Positions 1 to 7,579 of a stretch of DNA of 12,755 nt are shown here, one piece after another. Source of the DNA: Bacteroides sp. UBA939 (GTDB lineage Bacteria; Bacteroidota; Bacteroidia; Bacteroidales; Bacteroidaceae). How positions within the stretch are numbered: the first letter of the stretch is position 1; each line of letters starts with the position of its first letter. Made by a program: the position numbers and the translations under genes. The stretch covers positions 1-12,755 of the forward strand of contig NZ_DBDF01000212.1 of NCBI RefSeq assembly GCF_002293435.1, written 5' to 3'. The notes under the pieces are model-generated. The model made no database searches, was not told the DNA's origin, and saw only the letters and a list, made by a program, of their open reading frames with translations.

Positions 1-44
1 ATAAATTCAAAACAGCTTCTTACCACTTATACAATTTCTTTTTC

Positions 45-59
45 TAACTTTGTAGAATA
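45..59 (+). promoter_or_regulatory. Candidate promoter of the ATPase/DUF4276 module
   Basis: TAACTTTG at 45-52 matches the Bacteroidota -7 consensus TAnnTTTG. No convincing -33 TTTG lies about 20 bp upstream. If it is used, transcription would begin near 59 and leave a leader of only 8-14 nt, so the module would be translated with almost no 5' UTR. Confidence 0.45.
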
Positions 60-72
60 AAAACATGTGAGT

Positions 73-1164
73 ATGATAGAACAAATCCTCATAGAAAACT
101 ATAAATCCATCCGCAACGCAAAGATTAAGTTGAATAGCCTGAACGTGCTGATAGGTTCCAACGGTGTTGGAAAGAGTAATTTCATCTCTTTCTTTGAGTT
201 GGTGCAAGCTATGTTAAACCAACGTTTAGGTAATTACATTCTCAGCAAAGGAGGCATAGAACGTATATTATACCAAGGAAGGAAACAATCAGACTTTATC
301 CAAAGCCTCATTGACTTTAATAATACCAACGCTTTCTTCTTTGAATTGAAACCAGCCGTTGGAGAAAAAGCCTTTATTGAATATTCGGGAGATTACTTCA
401 ACACCCAAAGAGAAAAGACCAAAGACTATGAAGGCCAATGGCACAAAACATGGTGGGACAAATCTGTGGAAGAATCAGAAATCCTTCATAGTTCCAAATG
501 GCGTGCCGGATATTTACGTACATTCCTAAAAAGTTTCACCGTCTATCATTTCCATGATACCGGCATAAACTCTCCTATGAGGCAAGCATGTAAAGTTGGA
601 GATAATGAGAGATTAAGGCACGATGCTTCCAACTTAGCCGCCTATCTGTATCGTTTGCAAGAGAGCGAGCCACAGACATTCAGGCTGATAGAGGGAGTGA
701 TACGTTCCATTGCTCCTTACTTCAAGGGTTTCAAATTGAGGCCTAACCCTTTGTATCCAAATCAAATAACCCTGGAATGGGAAGAAGTTGAATCGGACAT
801 GTATTTGGATGCCAACAGTTTCTCCGATGGCACACTTCGCTTTATTGCTTTAGCAACCTTACTTTTACAACCGGAACTTCCTGAAACCGTCATCATAGAT
901 GAACCGGAATTAGGACTACATCCTACTGCCATCAACAAATTAGCAGCATTAGTAAGGAAAGCTTCTCTAAAAAAACAAGTCATTCTGGCAACTCAGTCGG
1001 TGAATCTTGTTAACTGTTTTGAACCACAAGACATTATCGTAGTAGATAAGAAAAACAAACAAACCGTATTCAACAGACTTAATACAGAAGATTTGGCAGC
1101 ATGGATTGATGAGTACAGCATCGGTGATATATGGGAGAAAAATGTGATAGGAGGTCAGCCATGA
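73..1164 (+). CDS. ABC/AAA-type ATPase (AAA_15/AAA_21, OLD-like), first gene of a probable defence pair
   Basis: This is a cytosolic P-loop ATPase of the SMC/RecF/OLD-like kind. Counted from the GTG at 67, the opening IEQILIENYKSI is typical of RecF-like ATPases. Walker A GSNGVGKSN is at about 30-38, an ABC signature-like SFSDGTLRF near 251, Walker B VIIDEPELGLHP near 278, and ATQS near 306 where ABC proteins usually have the switch histidine. The total length of about 363-365 aa is usual for stand-alone AAA_21 proteins. ATG 73 is preferred because family members begin close to the MIExxxIxNxKSI strand; GTG 67 in the same frame is possible. The stop TGA overlaps the next start (ATGA at 1161-1164), so the two proteins are probably made together and may form a complex. 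A role in phage defence is inferred from the pairing with a TOPRIM-like protein; the sequence does not show the trigger or target. Confidence 0.85.
   Translation: MIEQILIENYKSIRNAKIKLNSLNVLIGSNGVGKSNFISFFELVQAMLNQRLGNYILSKGGIERILYQGRKQSDFIQSLIDFNNTNAFFFELKPAVGEKAFIEYSGDYFNTQREKTKDYEGQWHKTWWDKSVEESEILHSSKWRAGYLRTFLKSFTVYHFHDTGINSPMRQACKVGDNERLRHDASNLAAYLYRLQESEPQTFRLIEGVIRSIAPYFKGFKLRPNPLYPNQITLEWEEVESDMYLDANSFSDGTLRFIALATLLLQPELPETVIIDEPELGLHPTAINKLAALVRKASLKKQVILATQSVNLVNCFEPQDIIVVDKKNKQTVFNRLNTEDLAAWIDEYSIGDIWEKNVIGGQP
1149..1154 (+). promoter_or_regulatory. Strong ribosome binding site that fixes the DUF4276 start
   Basis: AGGAGG lies 6 nt before ATG 1161. A perfect Shine-Dalgarno is unusual for this lineage. 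It shows that the start is 1161, inside the ATGA overlap, rather than the in-frame ATG at 1131. Confidence 0.7.
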
Positions 1165-1814
1165 AAAGACTGTATATCATCGTCGAAGGACCGACTGAAC
1201 AAGAATTTGTACGAACACTCATCGCCCCTTATTTACGAGAGTATGGGATTTTCGAGGTAACTCCCATCCTGATACGCACAAGTAAAACGGGACGAGGTGG
1301 TTTTTCAAACTACCAATATTTGAAAAATGATGTGGAACGGTTGTTGAAATCAGAAAAAACAGATTTCGTAGTGTCTATGTTTGTTGATTTCTTCCGTTGT
1401 CCGGAAGTTCCTAATAAAGAAAGGTGGAGTGTAAAAAACAGTCATGTAGAGCAAGTAGAAGAAATGGAGCAGTGTATAAAAGATGATATTGAAGACGCAC
1501 GCTTCATTCCCTACATACAGTTACATGAATTCGAAGCCTTACTTTTTGCTTCAAACAAGGGTTTCTACTCGTTCTTTGATGAAAAACAGAAAGAGAAAAC
1601 TCAACAAATTATTAACTCTTACGAAAATCCGGAAGATATTAATACAGCTCCAAATGGTGCACCTTCCAAACGAATCTTAGCTATCAAAGAAGATTATGAT
1701 AAAGTATTGGAAGGCAACTTGATTGCATTGGAAATCGGTTTTGCTAAAATTATAGAGAAATGTCCCCGATTTAGAGCATGGATAGAAAAACTCATTGAAT
1801 CATGTAAAGAGTAA
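1161..1814 (+). CDS. DUF4276 family protein (TOPRIM-like), second gene of the ATPase pair
   Basis: This 217-aa cytosolic protein opens with MKRLYIIVEGPTEQEFV. The VEGxTE motif (E9, E13) is the usual acidic start of a TOPRIM-like fold. Further family hallmarks are VSMFVDFF with D76 and the conserved block PYIQLHEFEALLFA at about 117-130, which I recognise as DUF4276. TOPRIM proteins usually act on nucleic acids as nucleases or related phosphoryl-transfer enzymes, and the acidic residues would bind metal. No activity has been shown here. The start at 1161 is supported by the AGGAGG box and the 4-nt overlap with the ATPase gene. The architecture parallels PARIS (ABC ATPase plus DUF4435 TOPRIM) and split OLD systems, so an ATPase-controlled effector is a reasonable inference. 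The family call is fairly sure; the function is not. Confidence 0.8.
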   Translation: MKRLYIIVEGPTEQEFVRTLIAPYLREYGIFEVTPILIRTSKTGRGGFSNYQYLKNDVERLLKSEKTDFVVSMFVDFFRCPEVPNKERWSVKNSHVEQVEEMEQCIKDDIEDARFIPYIQLHEFEALLFASNKGFYSFFDEKQKEKTQQIINSYENPEDINTAPNGAPSKRILAIKEDYDKVLEGNLIALEIGFAKIIEKCPRFRAWIEKLIESCKE

Positions 1815-1899
1815 TAAAACTGAAAAAAATCTGGTTAAAATCATATCAACTACTCCAAAAACAACCATTTTCACCTTACGATAGAAATAATAGTAATAT

Positions 1900-3018
1900 A
1901 TGAACAACCCACTCAACCCCACTCACCACCGCCATGTGGAACTACCGTTCAAGAAACGCGTAGAAAACTTTTGGCAATGGTTCACCACCCATGAACCGGA
2001 ACTTTCGCGCATGATGGAAAAGCGCAACGAATATGACGCCGACCGCATCGTTGAATTTGTTTCTGAAGGAACAAATATACTGTCTGACGATGTTCATTTT
2101 AACTTGGGAGGAAATTATGAATTCACCTTCTCGGTAGAAGGACAGATAGATTTATTTTACCTCTATCCCTATCTCATTTCCCGCATCCCCGAACAGTTTA
2201 AAGATAAATGGAACTTTTTCCCCTTCAACCAGGGAACAGATTCTTCATTCTCGTTCAGAATGTATGAGACACAAATAGATATGGCAGATGTGCGTATTGC
2301 AGTCGCTTATCAGGAAGAGCAAAACAACTTCACCATCTCATTTTACGAGAAAAACTTGTGTTCATTGCCCGAAGCACAGAGCTACAACGCCTATTATATC
2401 ATGATGGAAATCATGTTAGGCGAAGGACTTTCTTACCAATACATTGCCGACGTGAAACGTGCCGATAGTTTGACGAAAGAGATGATAACTCTTCCTGAAC
2501 TCCGCAAACACATTGAGGAAACTTTAAAAGCATATAACAAGGAAGTGTTTGATAATCCGCAACAAGTTTATACCGGCTATAGCTTCGAACCTCAAGATAA
2601 TGAGGAACTGCGATACGACGTTATCGCAGGAAGTACCTGCTTTGAACCTTTAGTAGCTCAATATTATCAGAATTCGACTGAATTGATCGACCATATCAAT
2701 CAGTTTGGCGCCCAAGCCGTTTTCCTTGCTTTTCCATTTGACTACAGCCAGGAGGGAGAGAAGAAAAAAATACTTGATTTTCGCTACGAATTGGAAGAAC
2801 GCCTTGAATTGGAAATCATGAAACCGGAAGGCTTGGGACTCTTGTTAGGAGGAGCTATCGGTCAAGGAAGTTGCTACATCGACCTTCTGCTATTTGATAA
2901 ACCTGCATTTATGGACAAAATCAGTTCTTTCCTGCAAGATTATCCTCAATATAAATTCTATCTTTCCGATTTCCGCCAACATTGTGATTTGATTATGCTA
3001 TCCCAAACTGCTCAATAA
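1900..3018 (+). CDS. Conserved-looking hypothetical protein, 372 aa
   Basis: I do not recognise this protein. It has no signal peptide or clear membrane span and should be cytosolic. It appears to have two parts. The N-terminal half (about 15-200) carries an aromatic FWQWFTTHEPEL segment near 23-34 and the pattern NLGGNYEFTFSVEGQIDLFYLYPYL (paraphrased from about 69-93). The C-terminal half (about 235-372) has a Phe/Tyr-rich stretch, a charged helix with several Glu/Lys, and a glycine-rich GLGLLLGGAIGQG near 314-326. It starts at ATG 1900, 85 nt after the DUF4276 gene on the same strand. No TAnnTTTG box is visible in that gap, so it could be read through from the upstream pair. It ends at a hairpin terminator. 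A partner role for the upstream module is possible but unsupported. A DUF695-like or immunity-type fold was considered but cannot be shown by eye. Confidence 0.75.
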   Translation: MNNPLNPTHHRHVELPFKKRVENFWQWFTTHEPELSRMMEKRNEYDADRIVEFVSEGTNILSDDVHFNLGGNYEFTFSVEGQIDLFYLYPYLISRIPEQFKDKWNFFPFNQGTDSSFSFRMYETQIDMADVRIAVAYQEEQNNFTISFYEKNLCSLPEAQSYNAYYIMMEIMLGEGLSYQYIADVKRADSLTKEMITLPELRKHIEETLKAYNKEVFDNPQQVYTGYSFEPQDNEELRYDVIAGSTCFEPLVAQYYQNSTELIDHINQFGAQAVFLAFPFDYSQEGEKKKILDFRYELEERLELEIMKPEGLGLLLGGAIGQGSCYIDLLLFDKPAFMDKISSFLQDYPQYKFYLSDFRQHCDLIMLSQTAQ

Positions 3019-3023
3019 ATGAT

Positions 3024-3064
3024 TAGAGAATCCCCCACAGCGATATTCTATGGGGGATTCTTTA
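3024..3064. terminator. Bidirectional hairpin terminator between convergent genes
   Basis: AGAATCCCCCA (3027-3037) pairs perfectly with TGGGGGATTCT (3051-3061) around a 13-nt loop, with G-T and A-T pairs extending it to 3024/3064. It lies between the stop of the 372-aa gene and the stop of trmN6, so it can serve both strands. The T tract after it is short on either side. Confidence 0.8.
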
Positions 3065-3091
3065 TGACATTGCTGTTCGAATAGACAGAAC

Positions 3092-3799
3092 TTACATGTT
3101 CAGATAAAACTCCCGAGTCAGCGCAATGTATTCCGGAGTATATTGGTGATGGGTTTCTTCAATACATAATATGTCGTTTATACATTCGTTTTCCTGAAGA
3201 CTGAATGACAAGAGTACCCGCCGGCATGGTTTACCGGGTTTCGTAAAAACACGAAGGCTACGTGAAGGGAATAATTTATATTTCCAGGCAGTATCAATCA
3301 CAAGTTTCTCTACTTCCGCCGGAATTATAACACATACACTCCCCTGTTCCTGAAGCATCTTTGCAGAATGACGAAAAAGAAGTTCGTAATTCAATTCGCA
3401 TGTGTGTCGTGCCATATTTCGTTGTTTATCCGGACAGTTTAAAGCATCAACAAAATACGGAGGATTAGAAATTATCAAATCATACTTACTTTCAGGATGA
3501 AACAAACGGAAATCCGCACAAACAACTTTGACTCTGTCAGACCATGGAGAACGGGCGATATTCTCTTCTGCCTGCGATGCGGCAACTTCATCTATTTCCA
3601 AAGCTGTAATCTGCGCCTGCATATTTCGTTGTGCTAACAGTAAAGCTATCAATCCTGTACCAGTTCCGACATCAAGGATTTGTTGTACCTTGTCCACCGA
3701 AGCCCAGGCTCCTAAAAGTACACCATCGGTACCGACTTTCATGGCGCATTTATCGTGCCATACAGTAAATTGTTTAAACTGGAAATAGGGATTCGACAT
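3092..3799 (-). CDS. trmN6: tRNA1(Val) (adenine(37)-N6)-methyltransferase
   Basis: This cytosolic SAM-dependent enzyme is predicted to methylate N6 of A37 in tRNA-Val. The N-terminal segment FQFKQFTVWHDKCAMKVGTDGVLLGAW (about 6-32, in two parts: FKQF and the KVGTDGVLLG core) is diagnostic of the YfiC/TrmN6 family. SAM-binding motif I is DVGTGTG at 43-49, an acidic LEID follows at 67-70, and the catalytic NPPY is at 112-115, the signature of amino-group N6-adenine methyltransferases. The 235-aa length is close to the E. coli enzyme. The start MSNPYF at 3799 sits 24 nt after a good TAnnTTTG box. The gene is divergent from lon and shares a 172-bp promoter region with it. Other N6-adenine MTases are less likely given the FKQF/KVGTDG segment. 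Confidence 0.9.
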   Translation of the reverse strand: MSNPYFQFKQFTVWHDKCAMKVGTDGVLLGAWASVDKVQQILDVGTGTGLIALLLAQRNMQAQITALEIDEVAASQAEENIARSPWSDRVKVVCADFRLFHPESKYDLIISNPPYFVDALNCPDKQRNMARHTCELNYELLFRHSAKMLQEQGSVCVIIPAEVEKLVIDTAWKYKLFPSRSLRVFTKPGKPCRRVLLSFSLQENECINDILCIEETHHQYTPEYIALTREFYLNM

Positions 3800-3822
3800 G
3801 GCTTATGCTTATTTATCGAGAA

Positions 3823-3856
3823 CAAAAATAGATAATCCCGGGAATATTGCGACAAA
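3823..3856 (-). promoter_or_regulatory. Promoter of trmN6
   Basis: On the minus strand, TATTTTTG (3830-3823) fits TAnnTTTG, and TTTG at 3856-3853 lies 22 nt upstream as the -33 element. The predicted start of transcription is near 3816, giving a leader of under 20 nt. Confidence 0.65.
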
Positions 3857-3880
3857 TTTGGCACTGTTTTTGTTTTTTAT

Positions 3881-3934
3881 GCAAAAGGCGCTTTATAATA
3901 TTGAAGAATAGCGTAACTTTGCAAACGCTTTATA
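3881..3934 (+). repeat. Direct repeat GCAAA-(AGG)-CGCTTTATA bracketing the lon promoter
   Basis: GCAAAAGGCGCTTTATA (3881-3897) and GCAAACGCTTTATA (3921-3934) share GCAAA and the nonamer CGCTTTATA, which repeats 37 bp apart. The first copy covers the expected -33 region of lon and the second covers the expected transcription start. A two-site operator is one explanation. Confidence 0.6.
3892..3921 (+). promoter_or_regulatory. Promoter of the lon-tgt-lptG operon
   Basis: TAACTTTG at 3914-3921 matches TAnnTTTG. The -33 element is weak: TTTA at 3892-3895 with an 18-nt gap. Transcription would start near 3928, giving a leader of about 44 nt before the lon ATG. Confidence 0.6.
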
Positions 3935-3971
3935 GGCTCTGTCAGTATGACATAAACTTAAAAAGAACGAA

Positions 3972-6452
3972 ATGAAGAAAAGACTTTACCTAAAAGATAC
4001 GGAGGAAAGAGAAGAAAATGCTTTCTCGGTAATTGCTGATTTTGAAGGGAATGAGGAACAGTTGATGGATGTAAAAGTAGATGAGATACTTCCGATATTA
4101 CCTCTGCGGAATATGGTTTTATTTCCGGGTGTATTTATGCCTGTATCCGTCGGAAGAAAGCCTTCCTTGAAATTGGTACGTGAAGCAGAGAAGAAAAATG
4201 CCTATATCGGAGTGGTATGTCAAAAAGTGGCAGAAACAGAAATGCCTCAATTGGAAGATTTGCATACCATCGGTACGGTAGGTAAGATTATCCGTATCCT
4301 GGAGATGCCGGATCAAACGACTACAATCATTCTGCAAGGTGTCAAACGTATGGAGTTGAAAGACATGGTTGACACGGTTCCCTATCTGAAAGGACATGTA
4401 ACGACATTAGAAGAAGACATCCCCGGAAAAAGTGATAAAGAATTTCATGCATTGGTAGAAGCTTGTAAGGACTTGACGATTCGTTATATTAAGTCGTCCG
4501 ACACGCTCCCGCAAGATTCGGCTTTTGCCATTAAAAACATTACTAATCAGATGTTTTTAGTGAACTTCATCTGTACTAATCTTCCTTTGAAAAAAGACGA
4601 GAAGATAGAATTACTGCATATTGACTCACTGCGCGCCCGTACATACCGTTTGCTGGAAATCTTAAACCGGGAAGTTCAACTTGCCGAAATTAAGGAGGCT
4701 ATCCAGATGCGCGCACGGGAGGATATTGATCAACAGCAACGCGAATACTTCCTGCAACAGCAGATTAAAACCATCCAGGATGAACTGGGTGGCGGTGGTC
4801 AAGAGCAGGAAATAGAGGAAATGCGCCGTAAAGCGGAGACTACAAAGTGGAATGCGGAGGTGAAGGAAACTTTCCTGAAAGAAGTAGATAAACTGGAACG
4901 TACACACCCTCAATCTCCCGATTATAGCGTACAACTTAATTATTTGCAGACAATGCTCAGCTTACCGTGGGGCAAATACACCACGGATAATCTGAATCTG
5001 ATAAATGCGGAAAAGACTTTGAATAAGGATCATTATGGTTTGGAAAAAGTGAAAGAACGCATTCTGGAACACTTGGCAGTATTAAAATTAAAAGGTGACA
5101 TGAAATCGCCTATCATTTGCCTATACGGCCCTCCGGGAGTTGGTAAAACCTCTTTGGGGCGTTCTATTGCCGCTGCATTGAAACGTAAATATATCCGTAT
5201 GTCATTGGGTGGCGTACACGATGAAGCAGAAATACGCGGACACCGCAAAACGTATATCGGAGCAATGCCGGGACGTATTATAAAAAGCCTGATTAAGGCC
5301 GGTTCATCCAATCCGGTGTTTATTCTTGATGAAATAGATAAGGTTAGTTCCGACCGTCAGGGAGATCCATCTTCAGCTCTGCTCGAGGTACTTGATCCGG
5401 AACAGAACATGGCCTTCCACGATAATTTTCTGGATGTAGATTACGATCTGTCGAAAGTCATGTTTATTGCTACCGCAAATAATCTGAATACAATTCCCGG
5501 GCCACTGCTTGATCGTATGGAATTGATTGAAGTAAGCGGTTACATCACTGAAGAGAAGGTAGAGATAGCCCGTCGTCACTTGGTTCCTAAAGAACTTGAG
5601 GCAAACGGTATGAAGAAAAATGATATCAAAATACCGAAAAATACATTAGAGGCAATCATCGAGTCATATACCCGGGAGAGCGGAGTACGTGAATTGGAAA
5701 AGAAAATCGGCAAGATACTTCGCAAGTCTGCACGTCAGTATGCTACGGACGGTTATTTTGCAAAAAAGGAAATCAAGCCGGAAGATTTGTATGAATTCCT
5801 CGGTGTGCCGGAATACAGCCGTGACAAGTATCAGGGTAATGAATACGCAGGTGTGGTAACCGGTTTGGCGTGGACTGCCGTAGGCGGAGAGATTTTGTTT
5901 GTCGAAACGAGTTTGAGCCGCGGCAAAGGCGGACGCCTTACACTGACCGGAAACTTGGGTGATGTGATGAAAGAGTCTGCAATGTTGGCATTGGAATATA
6001 TCAAGTCGCACGCCTCTCTATTAAATCTGGATGAAGAAATATTTGATAATTGGAATATCCACGTACACGTGCCGGAAGGCGCTATCCCCAAGGATGGACC
6101 GTCGGCCGGTATCACGATGGCTACTTCCCTTGCCTCCGCTCTTACGCAACGGAAAGTAAAAGCCAACCTGGCAATGACAGGTGAGATTACACTTCGCGGA
6201 AAAGTACTTCCCGTAGGTGGAATCAAAGAAAAAATCCTGGCTGCCAAACGTGCCGGTATCAAAGATATTATTCTGAGTGAGGAAAACCATAAGAATATAG
6301 ACGAAATACAGGAAATCTACCTCAAAGGATTGACTTTCCATTATGTGAAAGATGTAAAAGAGGTGTTTGCCATTGCGCTGACCAATGAAAAGGTGGCCGA
6401 TGCCATTGACTTGTCTGCAAAGAAAGAGAAAACAGAAAAAAAAGGAGAATGA
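3972..6452 (+). CDS. lon: ATP-dependent protease Lon (endopeptidase La)
   Basis: Lon is a cytosolic homohexameric AAA+ protease that degrades misfolded and selected regulatory proteins. It has the full three-part layout. The N-terminal substrate-binding LAN domain opens with LPILPLRNMVLFPG at about 41-54. The AAA+ module has Walker A GPPGVGKTS at 386-394 and Walker B FILDEIDK at 450-457. The C-terminal protease domain has catalytic Ser711 in KDGPSAG and Lys754 in GGIKEK; their 43-residue spacing equals that of the E. coli dyad (679/722). At 826 aa it is slightly longer than E. coli Lon, mainly through a N-terminal leader of about 40 aa and a Lys/Glu-rich tail. ATG 3972 follows an A-rich region (AAAAAGAACGAA) typical of the group. 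Its stop overlaps the tgt start by ATGA. The direct repeats at its promoter suggest regulation, perhaps by stress. Confidence 0.97.
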   Translation: MKKRLYLKDTEEREENAFSVIADFEGNEEQLMDVKVDEILPILPLRNMVLFPGVFMPVSVGRKPSLKLVREAEKKNAYIGVVCQKVAETEMPQLEDLHTIGTVGKIIRILEMPDQTTTIILQGVKRMELKDMVDTVPYLKGHVTTLEEDIPGKSDKEFHALVEACKDLTIRYIKSSDTLPQDSAFAIKNITNQMFLVNFICTNLPLKKDEKIELLHIDSLRARTYRLLEILNREVQLAEIKEAIQMRAREDIDQQQREYFLQQQIKTIQDELGGGGQEQEIEEMRRKAETTKWNAEVKETFLKEVDKLERTHPQSPDYSVQLNYLQTMLSLPWGKYTTDNLNLINAEKTLNKDHYGLEKVKERILEHLAVLKLKGDMKSPIICLYGPPGVGKTSLGRSIAAALKRKYIRMSLGGVHDEAEIRGHRKTYIGAMPGRIIKSLIKAGSSNPVFILDEIDKVSSDRQGDPSSALLEVLDPEQNMAFHDNFLDVDYDLSKVMFIATANNLNTIPGPLLDRMELIEVSGYITEEKVEIARRHLVPKELEANGMKKNDIKIPKNTLEAIIESYTRESGVRELEKKIGKILRKSARQYATDGYFAKKEIKPEDLYEFLGVPEYSRDKYQGNEYAGVVTGLAWTAVGGEILFVETSLSRGKGGRLTLTGNLGDVMKESAMLALEYIKSHASLLNLDEEIFDNWNIHVHVPEGAIPKDGPSAGITMATSLASALTQRKVKANLAMTGEITLRGKVLPVGGIKEKILAAKRAGIKDIILSEENHKNIDEIQEIYLKGLTFHYVKDVKEVFAIALTNEKVADAIDLSAKKEKTEKKGE

Positions 6453-7579
6453 CGTTCGACCTACAATATACTGACGGTAAAAGTAATGCGCGTGCAGGAC
6501 TGATTACCACTGATCACGGACAGATAGAAACACCTATCTTTATGCCGGTAGGTACAGTGGGAACAGTGAAAGGTGTGCATGTAACCGAACTGAAAGAAGA
6601 TATTAAGGCGCAGATTATTTTGGGAAATACCTATCATTTATATCTGCGTCCGGGATTGGATGTACTGGAAAAAGCCGGCGGATTGCATAAGTTCAACGGC
6701 TTTGACCGCCCGATGCTGACAGATAGCGGCGGATTTCAGGTGTTTTCATTATCAGGGATTCGTAAACTGCGCGAAGAAGGTGCAGAATTTCGTTCACACA
6801 TCGACGGTAGCAAACATATTTTTACTCCTGAAAAGGTAATGGATATCGAACGCACAATTGGTGCGGATATCATGATGGCGTTTGATGAATGTCCTCCGGG
6901 CGATTCGGATTACGACTATGCCAAAAAGTCATTAGGACTGACACATCGTTGGCTGGATCGTTGCATCCGGCGTTTCAACGAGACGGAACCGAAATATGGT
7001 TACCACCAATCTCTCTTCCCTATCGTTCAAGGATGTGTATATCCGGATCTTCGCAAGCAATCGGCAGAGTTTATTGCCTCGAAAGAAGCCGATGGCAATG
7101 CTATTGGTGGTTTGGCAGTGGGCGAACCGGTAGAAAAGATGTATGAGATGATTGAACTGGTAAACGAAATCCTGCCGAAAAACAAGCCCCGTTACCTAAT
7201 GGGTGTAGGCACGCCGGTGAATATTCTGGAAGGTATAGAGCGCGGTGTGGACATGTTCGACTGTGTAATGCCGACCCGCAACGGACGTAACGGCATGTTG
7301 TTTACCAAAGACGGCATTATCAATATGCGGAACAAGAAGTGGGAAACAGACTTTTCTCCCATTGAAGCGGATGGCGCTTCATACGTAGACACCTTATATA
7401 GTAAGGCCTATTTGCGTCACCTGTTCCATGCACAGGAATTACTGGCTATGCAGATTGCTTCTGTCCATAATTTAGCATTCTATCTATGGTTAGCAGGTGA
7501 AGCCCGTAAACATATTATTGCCGGTGATTTTTCTATTTGGAAACCAATGATGGTGAAACGTGTATCAACAAGGCTATGA
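6449..7579 (+). CDS. tgt: tRNA-guanine transglycosylase, lacking the canonical zinc cysteines
   Basis: Tgt exchanges G34 of GUN-anticodon tRNAs (Asp, Asn, His, Tyr) for preQ1 or queuine, in the cytosol. The (beta/alpha)8 fold is complete. It has LTDSGGFQVFSL with D92 (proton acceptor), GGLAVGEP, and FDCVMPTRNGRNG with nucleophile D271. Length 376 aa is normal. The odd feature is the zinc site. Where most bacterial Tgt proteins have CxCxxC, the aligned positions are G309, S311 and D314 (PIEADGASYVDTLYS), although the fourth ligand H340 (VHNLAFY) remains. The surrounding YSKAYLRHLF is intact, so this is substitution rather than a deletion. The start ATG 6449 lies in the ATGA overlap with lon, behind GGAG at 6444-6447. 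It is in turn coupled to lptG. Confidence 0.95.
   Translation: MTFDLQYTDGKSNARAGLITTDHGQIETPIFMPVGTVGTVKGVHVTELKEDIKAQIILGNTYHLYLRPGLDVLEKAGGLHKFNGFDRPMLTDSGGFQVFSLSGIRKLREEGAEFRSHIDGSKHIFTPEKVMDIERTIGADIMMAFDECPPGDSDYDYAKKSLGLTHRWLDRCIRRFNETEPKYGYHQSLFPIVQGCVYPDLRKQSAEFIASKEADGNAIGGLAVGEPVEKMYEMIELVNEILPKNKPRYLMGVGTPVNILEGIERGVDMFDCVMPTRNGRNGMLFTKDGIINMRNKKWETDFSPIEADGASYVDTLYSKAYLRHLFHAQELLAMQIASVHNLAFYLWLAGEARKHIIAGDFSIWKPMMVKRVSTRL

Noticed and set aside
7..207. Minus-strand 66-aa reading frame at the left edge
   Set aside because: It covers the promoter and Walker A region of the ATPase gene on the other strand and has no supporting motif.
1131..1160. Upstream in-frame ATG for the DUF4276 gene
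   Set aside because: It would add 10 residues lying within the ATPase gene, while AGGAGG and the ATGA overlap point to 1161.
5831..6341. Minus-strand reading frames of 143 and 106 aa opposite lon
   Set aside because: They are antisense to the conserved Lon protease domain, with no promoter or known motif.
7537..7575. Upstream in-frame ATG for lptG
   Set aside because: It would overlap tgt by 43 nt and add a polar 13-residue extension; the ATGA junction at 7576 matches the lon-tgt junction.
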